Assembly (NCBI GenBank): GCA_016937215.1
Contig: JAFGWI010000033.1
Coordinates: 1 to 64,000 of the forward strand
Direction of reading: 5' to 3'
DNA length: 64,000 nt
From: Spirochaetales bacterium
GTDB lineage: Bacteria; Spirochaetota; Spirochaetia; SZUA-6; JAFGRV01
Shown here one piece after another: positions 37,866 to 47,405 of this stretch; position 1 is the first letter of the stretch; every line of letters starts with the position of its first letter. The position numbers and the translations under genes are program-made. The notes below the pieces were generated by a model, which was given only the letters and a program-made list of their open reading frames with translations, ran no database searches and was not told where the DNA came from.

Positions 37866-39383
37866 ATGATAGAATTCATGGACACAACCTTACGTGATGG
37901 CGAACAAATGCGGGATGTGAGCTATAATGCCAAGGAAAAACTGACTATTACCAAAATGCTGCTGGAAGATTTAAAAGTCAGCCGCGTTGAAATTACAAGC
38001 GCCAGAGTAAGCGAGGGAGAGCAGGAAAGCTTATCACAAATTATTCAATGGGCAAAAAAACATGGGTACATTGATAATATTGAAATCCTGGGTTTCACTG
38101 ATAAAAACAAATCCATTGACTGGCTTGACCAAGCCGGAGGCAAGGTCATCAATCTTTTAGCCAAAGGCTCACTGCGTCACTGCGAAATTCAGCTTCGCAA
38201 AACACCAGCCGAACACTTCAAGGACATCATGGAAACAATCGATTACGCTTCCTCCAAGGGAATAGCCTGCAATATTTATCTGGAAACCTGGTCCAATGGA
38301 ATGATTGAATCCTTGGATTATGTTTACCAAATGATCGACACTTTAAAAAATAGCTCTATCAAACGCTTTATGCTGCCGGACACACTGGGCATTCTGGACC
38401 CTGTGGCCACTTATGAGCACATGAGCAAGCTGGTGCAGCGTTATCCTGATTTGCACTTTGACTACCACGGCCATAATGATTACGGACTGGCTACCGCCAA
38501 TACCCTGGCTGCCGTTCGAGCCGGGGCCAAGGGGGTCCATTGCACCATCAACGGCATGGGTGAAAGAACAGGAAACACATCTTTAGATGAAGTTGCTGTA
38601 GGAATTCGTGATTTTCTGAATATGGATATCGCGATTAATGAAAAAAAGCTTTTTTCAGTAAGCGAAACCGTTGAAGCCTTTAGCGGCAAACGAATTCCCT
38701 TTAACAAACCTGTTGTCGGTTCAAATGTTTTTACCCAAACAGCCGGTATTCACGCTGACGGCGACAGCAAAGGCGATTTATACGCCAACCGCTTGCTACC
38801 CGAACGTTTTAACAGAAAGCGACATTATGCTTTGGGGAAATTATCGGGCCGTTCCAATCTGGATTATAATTTGAAAGAATTGGGAATTGAATTAACAGCA
38901 GATCAGAAAAAGCAGGTACTCAACAGAATCATCGAATTAGGCGACAAGAAAGCCGCCATCACCCAGGATGATCTTCCCTATATCATCAGCGATGTGTTGG
39001 AACAATCGGAACATAAGCTTTTTTCAATCGACTCGCTGATTGTCGTGACAAGCAAAGGCGTAAAGTCCATGGCTACTATCAAGGTGCGTCACCGCGAACA
39101 AACAGGCGAAGACTACAGTGAACATGAAGAAATTGGAAAAGGCGATGGCGGCTACGATGCCATTATGGATGCAGTGGGGAAAATTACCAGCCAGCTTGGA
39201 TACCAACTTCCCCAACTGGTGGATTATCAGATTACCATTCCGCCCGGGGGTAAAACAGATGCCCTTGTTCAATGTTCCATTACATGGCGTTCTTCACGCA
39301 CCTTTGTAACCAAAGGAGTGAACCCGGACCAGGTATTAGCCGCGGCAGAGGCCACGGAAAAGATGCTTAATTCATTAGCTTAA
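37866..39383 (+). CDS. Alpha-isopropylmalate synthase/citramalate synthase-family protein
   Basis: MIEFMDTTLRDGEQMRDVSYNAKEKL; LPDTLGILDP; FDYHGHNDYGLATANTLAAVRAGAKGVHCTINGMGERTGNTSLDEV; AAGGAGG RBS; C-terminal LeuA dimer-like region. Confidence 0.93.
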   Translation: MIEFMDTTLRDGEQMRDVSYNAKEKLTITKMLLEDLKVSRVEITSARVSEGEQESLSQIIQWAKKHGYIDNIEILGFTDKNKSIDWLDQAGGKVINLLAKGSLRHCEIQLRKTPAEHFKDIMETIDYASSKGIACNIYLETWSNGMIESLDYVYQMIDTLKNSSIKRFMLPDTLGILDPVATYEHMSKLVQRYPDLHFDYHGHNDYGLATANTLAAVRAGAKGVHCTINGMGERTGNTSLDEVAVGIRDFLNMDIAINEKKLFSVSETVEAFSGKRIPFNKPVVGSNVFTQTAGIHADGDSKGDLYANRLLPERFNRKRHYALGKLSGRSNLDYNLKELGIELTADQKKQVLNRIIELGDKKAAITQDDLPYIISDVLEQSEHKLFSIDSLIVVTSKGVKSMATIKVRHREQTGEDYSEHEEIGKGDGGYDAIMDAVGKITSQLGYQLPQLVDYQITIPPGGKTDALVQCSITWRSSRTFVTKGVNPDQVLAAAEATEKMLNSLA

Positions 39384-39403
39384 CGGCAATATATAATTTC
39401 CTT

Positions 39404-39438
39404 GGGGTTCTGACTATAATAAAGTGGAACCCCTTTTT
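39404..39438 (+). terminator. Rho-independent terminator
   Basis: GGGGTTC tgactataataaagtg GAACCCC TTTTT. Confidence 0.8.
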
Positions 39439-40711
39439 AAGCCGGATAATCATAGTCAGGCTTTTCATTATTACCAAGCGGTTTTATATTGCTTTGCCAT
39501 GAATCGGGGTTTAATTCCGGAAAAAGCCAGCGCTGAAAATAACCGGGAGTCAAATCCGAATCCTTTTTGCCTGAAAACATAACATAAGCTTCAGCCCATG
39601 AAACAAAAGCCCCTGTTTTTTTAAGATCATTCAAACCACGAAAAAGAGTTGTCTCACGTTCCTTGACAATGCGTCGGGCAGATCGCAAACCAATTCCCGG
39701 CACTTTTAAAAGTTGATTCTCTGACGCCGCATTAACATCCACAGGAAATAATTCAGGATGATGAATCGCGTAGGCTGTTTTTGGATCAACATGAATCGGC
39801 AGGTTTCCGCTTTGGTCAAAAACCAGATCCTTCAAGCGAAAGCCATAACCCCGAAGCAGAAAATCACATTGATATAAACGATGTTCCCTGATCAACCTTT
39901 GGGATACTTCTTCTCTGGCAACAAGATTTTTTTCAAGTGGCTGGTAGGCAGAAAAATAGGAACGAAAAACAAAGAGTTTTCTGTATATCCAGTCAACACA
40001 TCTCAGTATGTCCAGATCCAGTTCGTTTCCGGCACCAATCACAAACTGGGTACTTTGGTTTTTTGCCCTGAAACCAGGCTTTCTTAAAACAGAAGCCCTG
40101 CGTTGCATGGTAGGGATTAATTCATCCACCAGATTTTTATCAGGTGCTATAGCCTTGAGAAAATCCCTGCCCGGCGCTTCCAGATTCAGAGAAACCCGGT
40201 CTGCGTATAAAGCTGCATTCTCAATTAGATGTTGAGGTGTGCCAGGAAGCAGTTTTAAATGAATATAACCTTCAAAATAGTATTTTTTCCGCAAAATTTC
40301 GGCTGTAGCGATCATGTTTTCCATGGCCCCGCCTTTGGCATCATCAACCCCGGAGGATATAAAAACCCCCTGCACCAGTTTTTTGTAATAAAGCTCAATA
40401 AACAATCGGGCTAATTCTTCTGACCCTAGACGCTCTCTTGCCGTGTTCTTTTGCATTGCAGAAAAAGCACAATAGGAACAGCGGTTTTTACAAAAATTAC
40501 TTTGGAGAACCTTCAAAATATGCATGGTTCCTTGTCCCGGAAGAGCTGTGGGATAAATCCAGGCATTTAAGGAATCATGAGAATCCCTGACCCGGCCTGC
40601 TCCACCTTCAGGGTTTGAATTGCATGAAGACAAGCATACATCATATTGAGCTGCTTGAGTCAGAATATCCAGGCGCTCTTCTTTTGAAGGGCGAATGATT
40701 CCAGCTACCAT
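39437..40711 (-). CDS. Radical SAM protein with helix-hairpin-helix (putative DNA modification/repair type)
   Basis: SNFCKNRCSYCAFSA (CxxxCxxC); LLKVPGIGLRSARRIVKERE HhH. Confidence 0.9.
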   Translation of the reverse strand: MVAGIIRPSKEERLDILTQAAQYDVCLSSCNSNPEGGAGRVRDSHDSLNAWIYPTALPGQGTMHILKVLQSNFCKNRCSYCAFSAMQKNTARERLGSEELARLFIELYYKKLVQGVFISSGVDDAKGGAMENMIATAEILRKKYYFEGYIHLKLLPGTPQHLIENAALYADRVSLNLEAPGRDFLKAIAPDKNLVDELIPTMQRRASVLRKPGFRAKNQSTQFVIGAGNELDLDILRCVDWIYRKLFVFRSYFSAYQPLEKNLVAREEVSQRLIREHRLYQCDFLLRGYGFRLKDLVFDQSGNLPIHVDPKTAYAIHHPELFPVDVNAASENQLLKVPGIGLRSARRIVKERETTLFRGLNDLKKTGAFVSWAEAYVMFSGKKDSDLTPGYFQRWLFPELNPDSWQSNIKPLGNNEKPDYDYPA

Positions 40712-40797
40712 ATCTCCATATTATACTAAACATTTGTTGAGTGCAAGTGATAATGACAAATGCATAATTTGAAATTAAAATAAATGCAAAGAAGAAG

Positions 40798-40829
40798 TCC
40801 TGACTCTTTCAAAATCAGGGCTCCTTTTT
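40798..40829. terminator. Hairpin downstream of the tolC-like gene
   Basis: AGTCCTGA ctctttcaaaa TCAGGGCT then CCTTTTT. Confidence 0.6.
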
Positions 40830-40838
40830 AATTCAAAA

Positions 40839-42128
40839 TCATTCAAAAAGACGGTTCAAATCGCGTAATGCTTTATACAAACTCACCAATGCCAGGTATT
40901 GCCTGCGGCCCGCGGCTGATACTTCAAGTTTAGCCTGAGAAATTTCAAAAGTGCTCCTTTCGCCAATTGTTGCCAAATATTCAATTTCCATCTGGTTCGT
41001 CAGCGACTTCTCCAGATCAAGCCTGGCTGATTCAATCTCATCACGGGCCATTTCAATGTTCTGCATCGTAAGCGCAGTCTGTTTTTGCAAGCTTGATTTT
41101 ACAAGAGCAATTTCTTTTTCCTTTAAAATGATTTTCTTACTCAACTGACTTCGTTCATCTAATTTAATCTGGTTCTTTTCAAGTGTGATCGAGGCATTCA
41201 CATTAATAGCTCCGGTGTTGAAAGAATAATCAGAGCTTAAATTTAAAGAAGGTTCTATAATCGGTGTTTGATCAAGCTGCCGCTTCAATGCTTTTAATTC
41301 AATTTCCAAAGTTTCCAGATTCTGATTAATCGGTAATTTATTTTCATAATCCGGCTCTGCAAAGAGGGAAATATATTTCTGAATCATATCATTATCCACC
41401 AGATGTAAATCTGTTTCATCATAATCGGGGCCAAGCACTGACAATAACTGTTGTTGAATTTTAATCAACTCAACTTCGCTGTTATAATAATTTTGCCGGG
41501 CACTTAATAATTGCTCTTTACCAGAAAAATATTCATCATAGCCAATCGCATCTGCCTTATATTGTTTTTGAAGAACATCGCTCGCAGTCACCTGCCAATT
41601 GTAATAGGCCTCATAATAATCTTTACTTACAACTACCGCATTCCAGCTCAAGATAACATCTTCAACCTGATCTTTCAAATCAAATTCCTGGTACTTTAGA
41701 GCAAGAAGCGCTTTTTGATAAGCCGACTCACTATTAATAGAGTTAAGATCATTCAGAAAGGGCGAATAGGAAATACCAATGTTTGCTGAATTATCCAGAC
41801 TATAGGATGCAGACATCTGCAATTGAGTAAATAATGGAACAATCACTTTTACAGAACCTGATTCTGGTAAATGGTTTGCGCCAGGCTGGACTTGCTCCTG
41901 TTGAGTGAATCGATAGCTGCCACTCACAGTCACTTTAGTCTGATCAAGTTTCCAAAATCGCTGTAAAGAATCTTCAGCTGATTGAGTTTCCATTATTTTG
42001 TATTGAAGGCTGATATTTGAATCTTTGGCAGAATCCACAATCCCGGCCCATTCATCTGAAATGTCTCCAAAACAGAAAATTCCTGATATCAGAAACAGAA
42101 CAATAAAAATTCCATCTTTATTCATCAT
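40839..42128 (-). CDS. TolC-family outer-membrane efflux protein
   Basis: Signal peptide; repeated coiled-coil helices; GERSTFEISQAKLEVSAAGRRQYLALVSLYKALRDLNRL. Confidence 0.85.
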   Translation of the reverse strand: MMNKDGIFIVLFLISGIFCFGDISDEWAGIVDSAKDSNISLQYKIMETQSAEDSLQRFWKLDQTKVTVSGSYRFTQQEQVQPGANHLPESGSVKVIVPLFTQLQMSASYSLDNSANIGISYSPFLNDLNSINSESAYQKALLALKYQEFDLKDQVEDVILSWNAVVVSKDYYEAYYNWQVTASDVLQKQYKADAIGYDEYFSGKEQLLSARQNYYNSEVELIKIQQQLLSVLGPDYDETDLHLVDNDMIQKYISLFAEPDYENKLPINQNLETLEIELKALKRQLDQTPIIEPSLNLSSDYSFNTGAINVNASITLEKNQIKLDERSQLSKKIILKEKEIALVKSSLQKQTALTMQNIEMARDEIESARLDLEKSLTNQMEIEYLATIGERSTFEISQAKLEVSAAGRRQYLALVSLYKALRDLNRLFE

Positions 42129-43444
42129 CCCTCCTTGATTTCCTCGGCGATGTTATTACGCAACACTGAAAAAATCGGAAAAACTCCAAACACGCCGCCA
42201 ATCACAATCGTGGATGTCAAAGTAATAAATATGGCTTTTGGATAAATAAGCAGTTCAGTATAAGTATCAATATTCGATACAATCGGAAGAATTACTTTCT
42301 GAATCGGATTAACAAAAACAAAACTAAGAATGAGTCCGATTACGATACTAATGAATACGACAACCTGGGAGTGCATGATATACTCAGCAATAATCATTCT
42401 TTTAGCCGCGCCAAGGGCCCGTTCAATAGCAATATCGTGACTTTTACCCAAAACTTCAACTAACATAATACTCAATATTCCGATAGATCCGGTTATCAAC
42501 AACAAAAAACCAAGAAGATTAACCACAATAGTAAAAGTTGTAATGCTCTGTCGTGTTTCCGCTAATACAGTTCCCTGGCCGTCTGAAGAACCTTCCCAAA
42601 CATAAATATCAAGATCGTCTCCATATTGCCCTTTTAATGCAGTAACTATTTGTGATTCAGTTTTCTCAAAACTCAAGCCTTTGACTTTTAGCAAATAGCT
42701 TGAATTCAAAAACATTCTCGCCATTTGACTGTTCATTTCTAATGGCAGTATACTTGTATAAGGAACTACAAAATCTGCAAGTCCATAGGCTTTTCGTTTT
42801 AATTCGCTAAAGTCATGAAAAATGCCAGTTATAGTAAAACCCTGAGACTGGCGTACTTCTCTCGTAGCCGAGTTATTGGAATGACCATTTTCTCTCATAC
42901 GAATAGCCATAGATGGCGGACGAATGGTCTGTTGCAATGCACTCTCAGCTGAACCGAACAGTAATTTGGCAAGTGATTCTGATATCACAACAGCCTTTAT
43001 TCCTTTTTCAACATCTTCCTCTGAGAAAAAAGTTCCTAGAATCATTTTCATTCCTGTGATATCATCATATTCACAGTTTGTAGCAATGGCATTACGAATA
43101 CGATAATGTTTACTGTCAACCAAAACTTCCTGCCAGAAGGGATGGGCCAAAGGGCTGACACCCAGCACACCACTTACATCGGTTTTCAAAATGGATAAGG
43201 CGCTCTCATTCCATTGAGGAGGACGGGTTACCTCCAGCTCACCACTGTCTGAAAACTTTCCATTCATAACAGAAACCAATAATCCTTCCTGCTCAAGTTC
43301 ATTATGTAAAATATTGGAAAAAAACTGACTGATGCTCAATACAATAATTAATACTCCCACACCCAGCCCAAGAGTGAACAAGGTTAAAAATGATTTTACA
43401 GGAGATTTTCCCAAACTACTTAAAACACTCATGATAATTTTCAT
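42125..43444 (-). CDS. MacB/FtsX-like ABC transporter permease
   Basis: KSFLTLFTLGLGVGVLIIVLSISQF; EVLGKSHDIAIERALGAAKRMIIAEYIMHSQVVVFI. Confidence 0.92.
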   Translation of the reverse strand: MKIIMSVLSSLGKSPVKSFLTLFTLGLGVGVLIIVLSISQFFSNILHNELEQEGLLVSVMNGKFSDSGELEVTRPPQWNESALSILKTDVSGVLGVSPLAHPFWQEVLVDSKHYRIRNAIATNCEYDDITGMKMILGTFFSEEDVEKGIKAVVISESLAKLLFGSAESALQQTIRPPSMAIRMRENGHSNNSATREVRQSQGFTITGIFHDFSELKRKAYGLADFVVPYTSILPLEMNSQMARMFLNSSYLLKVKGLSFEKTESQIVTALKGQYGDDLDIYVWEGSSDGQGTVLAETRQSITTFTIVVNLLGFLLLITGSIGILSIMLVEVLGKSHDIAIERALGAAKRMIIAEYIMHSQVVVFISIVIGLILSFVFVNPIQKVILPIVSNIDTYTELLIYPKAIFITLTSTIVIGGVFGVFPIFSVLRNNIAEEIKEG

Positions 43445-43455
43445 TTTAAATCTCC

Positions 43456-44886
43456 TTATTCATATCTTATAGCTTCAGAAGGCGCGATCTTTGAGATCTG
43501 AAAAGCCGGAATACCGGTTACAACCATAGTAAATATCCATGAAATAAAAACTCCAAGAACCAAAATCAATGCATTATAACCTGATGTACCCAAACTGTTT
43601 TTTATGATCTCCGAAAGAACCACGGCAATAACCGTCCCTGTCAAAGCCCCGCATACCCCAATAAAAAGCGCTTCATACTCCAAGGATATCAGAATTTTAT
43701 TAGTACTTGCCCCAAGGGCTTTTAAAATCCCCAATGATTTTCGGCGACGCTCCATCCGGCTTACCAAAATATTGGTCACATTCACAATGGCAATAAGCAG
43801 TCCCGAAATTGATAAAATCAGAATAACAGTTATCAAGCGAAGATTTCTGTCAGAAACAGCTTCAGCCTCAACTTTCGGAATACTAATATCCACATTTCCC
43901 TCACCATATTCCTTGTCAAAATAAGTCGCGATTTGTGCTTTAACAGAAGTAAGGCGTGATAAATCCTGCACAATGAATCTGAGAGTTGTTCCCCAGGCTT
44001 CAAAACGGCGAAAATCATTTCCTGATAAATCAGGAACAACAGCCGGTATAAAAGCTTCGTTATCAAAAGCCGTTCCTGTTTCTGCAAGAACACCAGTAAT
44101 TGTGTATAAATCCCGCATCACCTGAATTTTCCTACCATAGGCTATTGCATCTTCAAAAATCTTTTTGGCCAATTTACTGCCCAAAATTAAAGACGGAGTA
44201 TCTGATTTAATATCCTGCTCACTAAACACACTACCTGAAACAGCATTCAGACCATAGGCTGAAAAAAATTCAGGTGTAACCCTATAAGCATCTGCTTCCT
44301 CAACCTGAGGTTCTTCCAGACTGGTTAATTCATCTGCATCAATATTTGTATGAAAAGGATCAAATCCATCATCAGAAGGAGGTCCAGGCATAGCTTCTGT
44401 ATTTGTGTTTCCTGTCGCATCTCTTGGCTGGAAATTGCCAGTCACAATAGTTCTGTTATTCTGATTATTGACCGACCCTTGTGTGCTTGTATTTGTTCCA
44501 TTATTGTCAGAGCCAGGCAGCCTCATATTACCAAAACGCAAATGAGTCCGGTTCATAACATAAGCATATTTCACATCAGGAACCTCTTTTCTTGCTGCCA
44601 AATCATTTACCGTTAAAATCAGATTATTATCATCACTTACCAGACTTGCCGCTATATCCATGCCATCTGAATTTTGACGAGTACCAACAACAATCTCGTG
44701 GTAATAAGTAGAGCTTAATAATTTATCTGCTTCACTCAAGGATTGGTTCACAAGAGCAAAACCTGAAACTGTGGCCCCAATCCCCAGGGCTATTCCTAAA
44801 ATCAATAAAATCGATTCAACAGGCCGCCCTTTTATGGACCGAATCATCAATAATTGATCTTCCTTTATGCGCATACCTTCCTCCAC
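43456..44886 (-). CDS. MacB/FtsX-like ABC transporter permease
   Basis: GRPVESILLILGIALGIGATVSGFAL; VSRMERRRKSLGILKALGASTNKILISLEYEALFIG. Confidence 0.92.
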   Translation of the reverse strand: MEEGMRIKEDQLLMIRSIKGRPVESILLILGIALGIGATVSGFALVNQSLSEADKLLSSTYYHEIVVGTRQNSDGMDIAASLVSDDNNLILTVNDLAARKEVPDVKYAYVMNRTHLRFGNMRLPGSDNNGTNTSTQGSVNNQNNRTIVTGNFQPRDATGNTNTEAMPGPPSDDGFDPFHTNIDADELTSLEEPQVEEADAYRVTPEFFSAYGLNAVSGSVFSEQDIKSDTPSLILGSKLAKKIFEDAIAYGRKIQVMRDLYTITGVLAETGTAFDNEAFIPAVVPDLSGNDFRRFEAWGTTLRFIVQDLSRLTSVKAQIATYFDKEYGEGNVDISIPKVEAEAVSDRNLRLITVILILSISGLLIAIVNVTNILVSRMERRRKSLGILKALGASTNKILISLEYEALFIGVCGALTGTVIAVVLSEIIKNSLGTSGYNALILVLGVFISWIFTMVVTGIPAFQISKIAPSEAIRYE

Positions 44887-45578
44887 TCAATTTTGCCATC
44901 TTTGATATGAATGCGTTTATGCGCCCTATCACCCTGAGCATCATTATGGGTTACCATAACAATGGTCACGCCATTACTATTCAGCTTTTCCAGAGTCTCA
45001 AGTATTTCCTCACCCTTATCACTTGGAAGATTACCAGTCGGCTCATCAGCCAGAATCAAATCAGGATCATTACTTAAAGCCCTGGCAATAGCAACCCGCT
45101 GCTGTTCACCACCGCTCAACATACTGGGAAGATGATAAAGCCTGTCATTTAACCCAAGCCAATCCAGAAGCTCGCCAGCTCGTTTTTTTCTGGCATTATA
45201 TTTAACACCTGCATAGGACATTGGCAGCATAACATTTTCTATTGCGCTTAATTCTGAAAACAAATTAAAGCTTTGAAAAACAAAGCCAAAATGCTTGTTA
45301 CGAATCCTGGCTTGTTCCTTATCAGGCAGGCTTGAAATTTCATAATCTTCCAAAAAATACTGCCCACTGGTTGAAAAATCCAGAATACCCAGAATATTCA
45401 AAAAGGTTGATTTACCTGAACCCGAAGGCCCCATCACAGCAAGATAGTCGCCCCGGTTAATGGTTAAATTGATATTATCCAATGCCTTGATCTTAATCTG
45501 CCCCAGATCAAATTCTTTTTCAATATTTTCCAAACGAATCATATCATTCTCCTTGTAATAAAATTTCTTTATGGTCAA
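44865..45578 (-). CDS. ABC transporter ATP-binding protein (LolD/MacB type)
   Basis: [53 protein letters not shown]. Confidence 0.96.
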   Translation of the reverse strand: MTIKKFYYKENDMIRLENIEKEFDLGQIKIKALDNINLTINRGDYLAVMGPSGSGKSTFLNILGILDFSTSGQYFLEDYEISSLPDKEQARIRNKHFGFVFQSFNLFSELSAIENVMLPMSYAGVKYNARKKRAGELLDWLGLNDRLYHLPSMLSGGEQQRVAIARALSNDPDLILADEPTGNLPSDKGEEILETLEKLNSNGVTIVMVTHNDAQGDRAHKRIHIKDGKIEWRKVCA

Positions 45579-46860
45579 TAAAATTCTGGTAACCGCTGGC
45601 GATAATCACATCACCTTCATTCAAACCTTCAAGCACCTCCACTCTGTTGGTTTGAGTCTCTCCAAAGGACACCTCAATCCTCTCTGCCTTAACCCCCGAC
45701 ACTTTGTAAACAAAACGCTGGCTACCCGTAGTAAGATAAGGTCCACGTGGAAGAAATAATGCATTTTCTTTTTTATTTATTTCAATGGTTCCAACAGCTG
45801 TTGAACCAAGCAGCAATGACTGGCCAGTATCAGGCTTGACCTTGACCAAAACAGTGGCCCCCAAACCATCGGACGACATTTCTGCTACTTTACCAATGTT
45901 CAAAATTATTCCATACATTTCAATACCGGAAATAGTCAACACTATTTTCTGGCCTTCCTGAATAACGCCCGCATAATCCTCCAAAACCTCAAGTTCCACA
46001 ATAGCGCTTACAGGATCACTGATGGTGAATAACACAGAATTGGCGGTAATTAAACTTCCCGGCACACTTAACGAAGATTCCATAGACAAAATTTCTCCAT
46101 TCATAGGGCTGGTCACTCTTAAATCCTTGATATTCTCGTTGGTTCTTTCTATTTTCGTTTCATACTGTTTGATTTCAGCTGCCCTGATTTCAGAATCAAT
46201 CTTCTGAAGCTCAATTTCCTGATTCAGGGAAATCTGGGTTTCATATCTGCTCTGCTTGAGTTCATTCAATTTATCAATCGCAGCATCCAGATCAGACTGA
46301 CGCCCGGCATTAATAGCCGCCAAATCCTGGTACTTCCCGACCTCTTCTTCAGCCTCCTTAATGTCCGCGTCAAACTTGGCCACATCCCTTTGCAATTTAT
46401 CTAAATTGAATTTATTCTGGGCTATCGTTTTTTTAGAATTCAATTCAGCATTCTGGGTATTAATCTTCAAATCTTCAAGCTGCTCTTCCAGATCAGGCGC
46501 ATATAACTGCGCCAGCAATTGGCCCTTGTAAACCGAATCACCCTCATCAGCAAAAAGCGATTCGGCATAAGCCTGCACAGAACTAATCACTTTAAACTGT
46601 GTGGGAATCACCACACTTCCCGAAGCCTGTACTGATTGAAGAAACTCTCCTTTCTGGACCTTGGCTGTCTGATAATTTTTTAAAACAAAACTATTCTGCT
46701 TTGGTAAAATGGTAAAATAAGCCACAATCCCCCCAAGAATGATCACAGCCATAATGAGCAAAAGCATCTTCAGCTGTTTCTTCTGCTTTGGCGATTTAAA
46801 GGCTGTTATATTGGCATTCACAATCGAAACTTTATGCTCTCGTTCCCGCACTTGTTCCAT
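45544..46860 (-). CDS. HlyD/RND-type periplasmic adaptor subunit
   Basis: N-terminal TM; VQASGSVVIPTQFKVISSVQAYAESLFADEGDSVYKGQLLAQL; coiled coil; beta-barrel region. Confidence 0.92.
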   Translation of the reverse strand: MEQVREREHKVSIVNANITAFKSPKQKKQLKMLLLIMAVIILGGIVAYFTILPKQNSFVLKNYQTAKVQKGEFLQSVQASGSVVIPTQFKVISSVQAYAESLFADEGDSVYKGQLLAQLYAPDLEEQLEDLKINTQNAELNSKKTIAQNKFNLDKLQRDVAKFDADIKEAEEEVGKYQDLAAINAGRQSDLDAAIDKLNELKQSRYETQISLNQEIELQKIDSEIRAAEIKQYETKIERTNENIKDLRVTSPMNGEILSMESSLSVPGSLITANSVLFTISDPVSAIVELEVLEDYAGVIQEGQKIVLTISGIEMYGIILNIGKVAEMSSDGLGATVLVKVKPDTGQSLLLGSTAVGTIEINKKENALFLPRGPYLTTGSQRFVYKVSGVKAERIEVSFGETQTNRVEVLEGLNEGDVIIASGYQNFIDHKEILLQGE

Positions 46861-47041
46861 ACTCTCCCCCTAAAAAATTAAATACTTTTCACTCAGTTCA
46901 CATTGGACATTTTAAAAATACGACATTCCAAGGTAAAATGGGTTAAGGCTGTGTAAAAGCAATGTTAACTATGTAAAATTTTGCAGCTTTTAAACAAATA
47001 TTCTTTATAATGGATTGTTCAAATGTTATAATTATAACAGA

Positions 47042-47225
47042 AGTATTTATTCAGCTTTTTTGGGCGTTACCCTATTCCGCTCCGCTCCAAAGGGCCCGGG
47101 CTTTGCGCTGCTCCGCTGTCGCTCCGAAATCCTCGCCTGCCAAATAGGCAGGCTGCGGGTTTCATAAAAGCTTTTTTGAAAAAAAGCTTTTATGCCGCTC
47201 CAATCCCTAACGCGTTACGCAAGGC
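47042..47225 (-). repeat. Family-1 structured repeat, copy 11
   Basis: Reverse: CGCGTTAGGGATTGGAGCGG + 15-bp hairpin CATAAAAGCTTTTTT-GA-AAAAAAGCTTTTATG (47163-47194); GCCTGCC TATTT GGCAGGC; GGAGCGACAGCGGAGCAGCGCAAAGCCCGGGCCC...GGGTAACGCCC; TIR-like AGTATTTATTCAGC. Confidence 0.9.
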
Positions 47226-47264
47226 AGCTTTTAAATAAGCAGATAATGCACTTTATGAATATAA

Positions 47265-47375
47265 CGGGGGTTTGGGGGCAGAGCCACCAGGAGAGGGGGC
47301 AGCGGAATAATCACAGCCACGGTGAAACCTGGTTGTGATTATGGAGCGAGGGGGAGACTTCCCCCGACCTGAAAC
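47265..47375 (+). repeat. Family-4 GC-rich repeat-like segment
   Basis: GGGGGTTTGGGGGCAGAGCC...GAGGGGGCAGCGGAATAATCACAGCC...GGTTGTGATTATGGAGCGAGGGGGAGACTTCCCCC; internal inverted repeat ATAATCACA/TGTGATTAT. Confidence 0.45.
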
Positions 47376-47405
47376 ATTTTACCAATTCGGAAAAGAGACA
47401 AGGAA

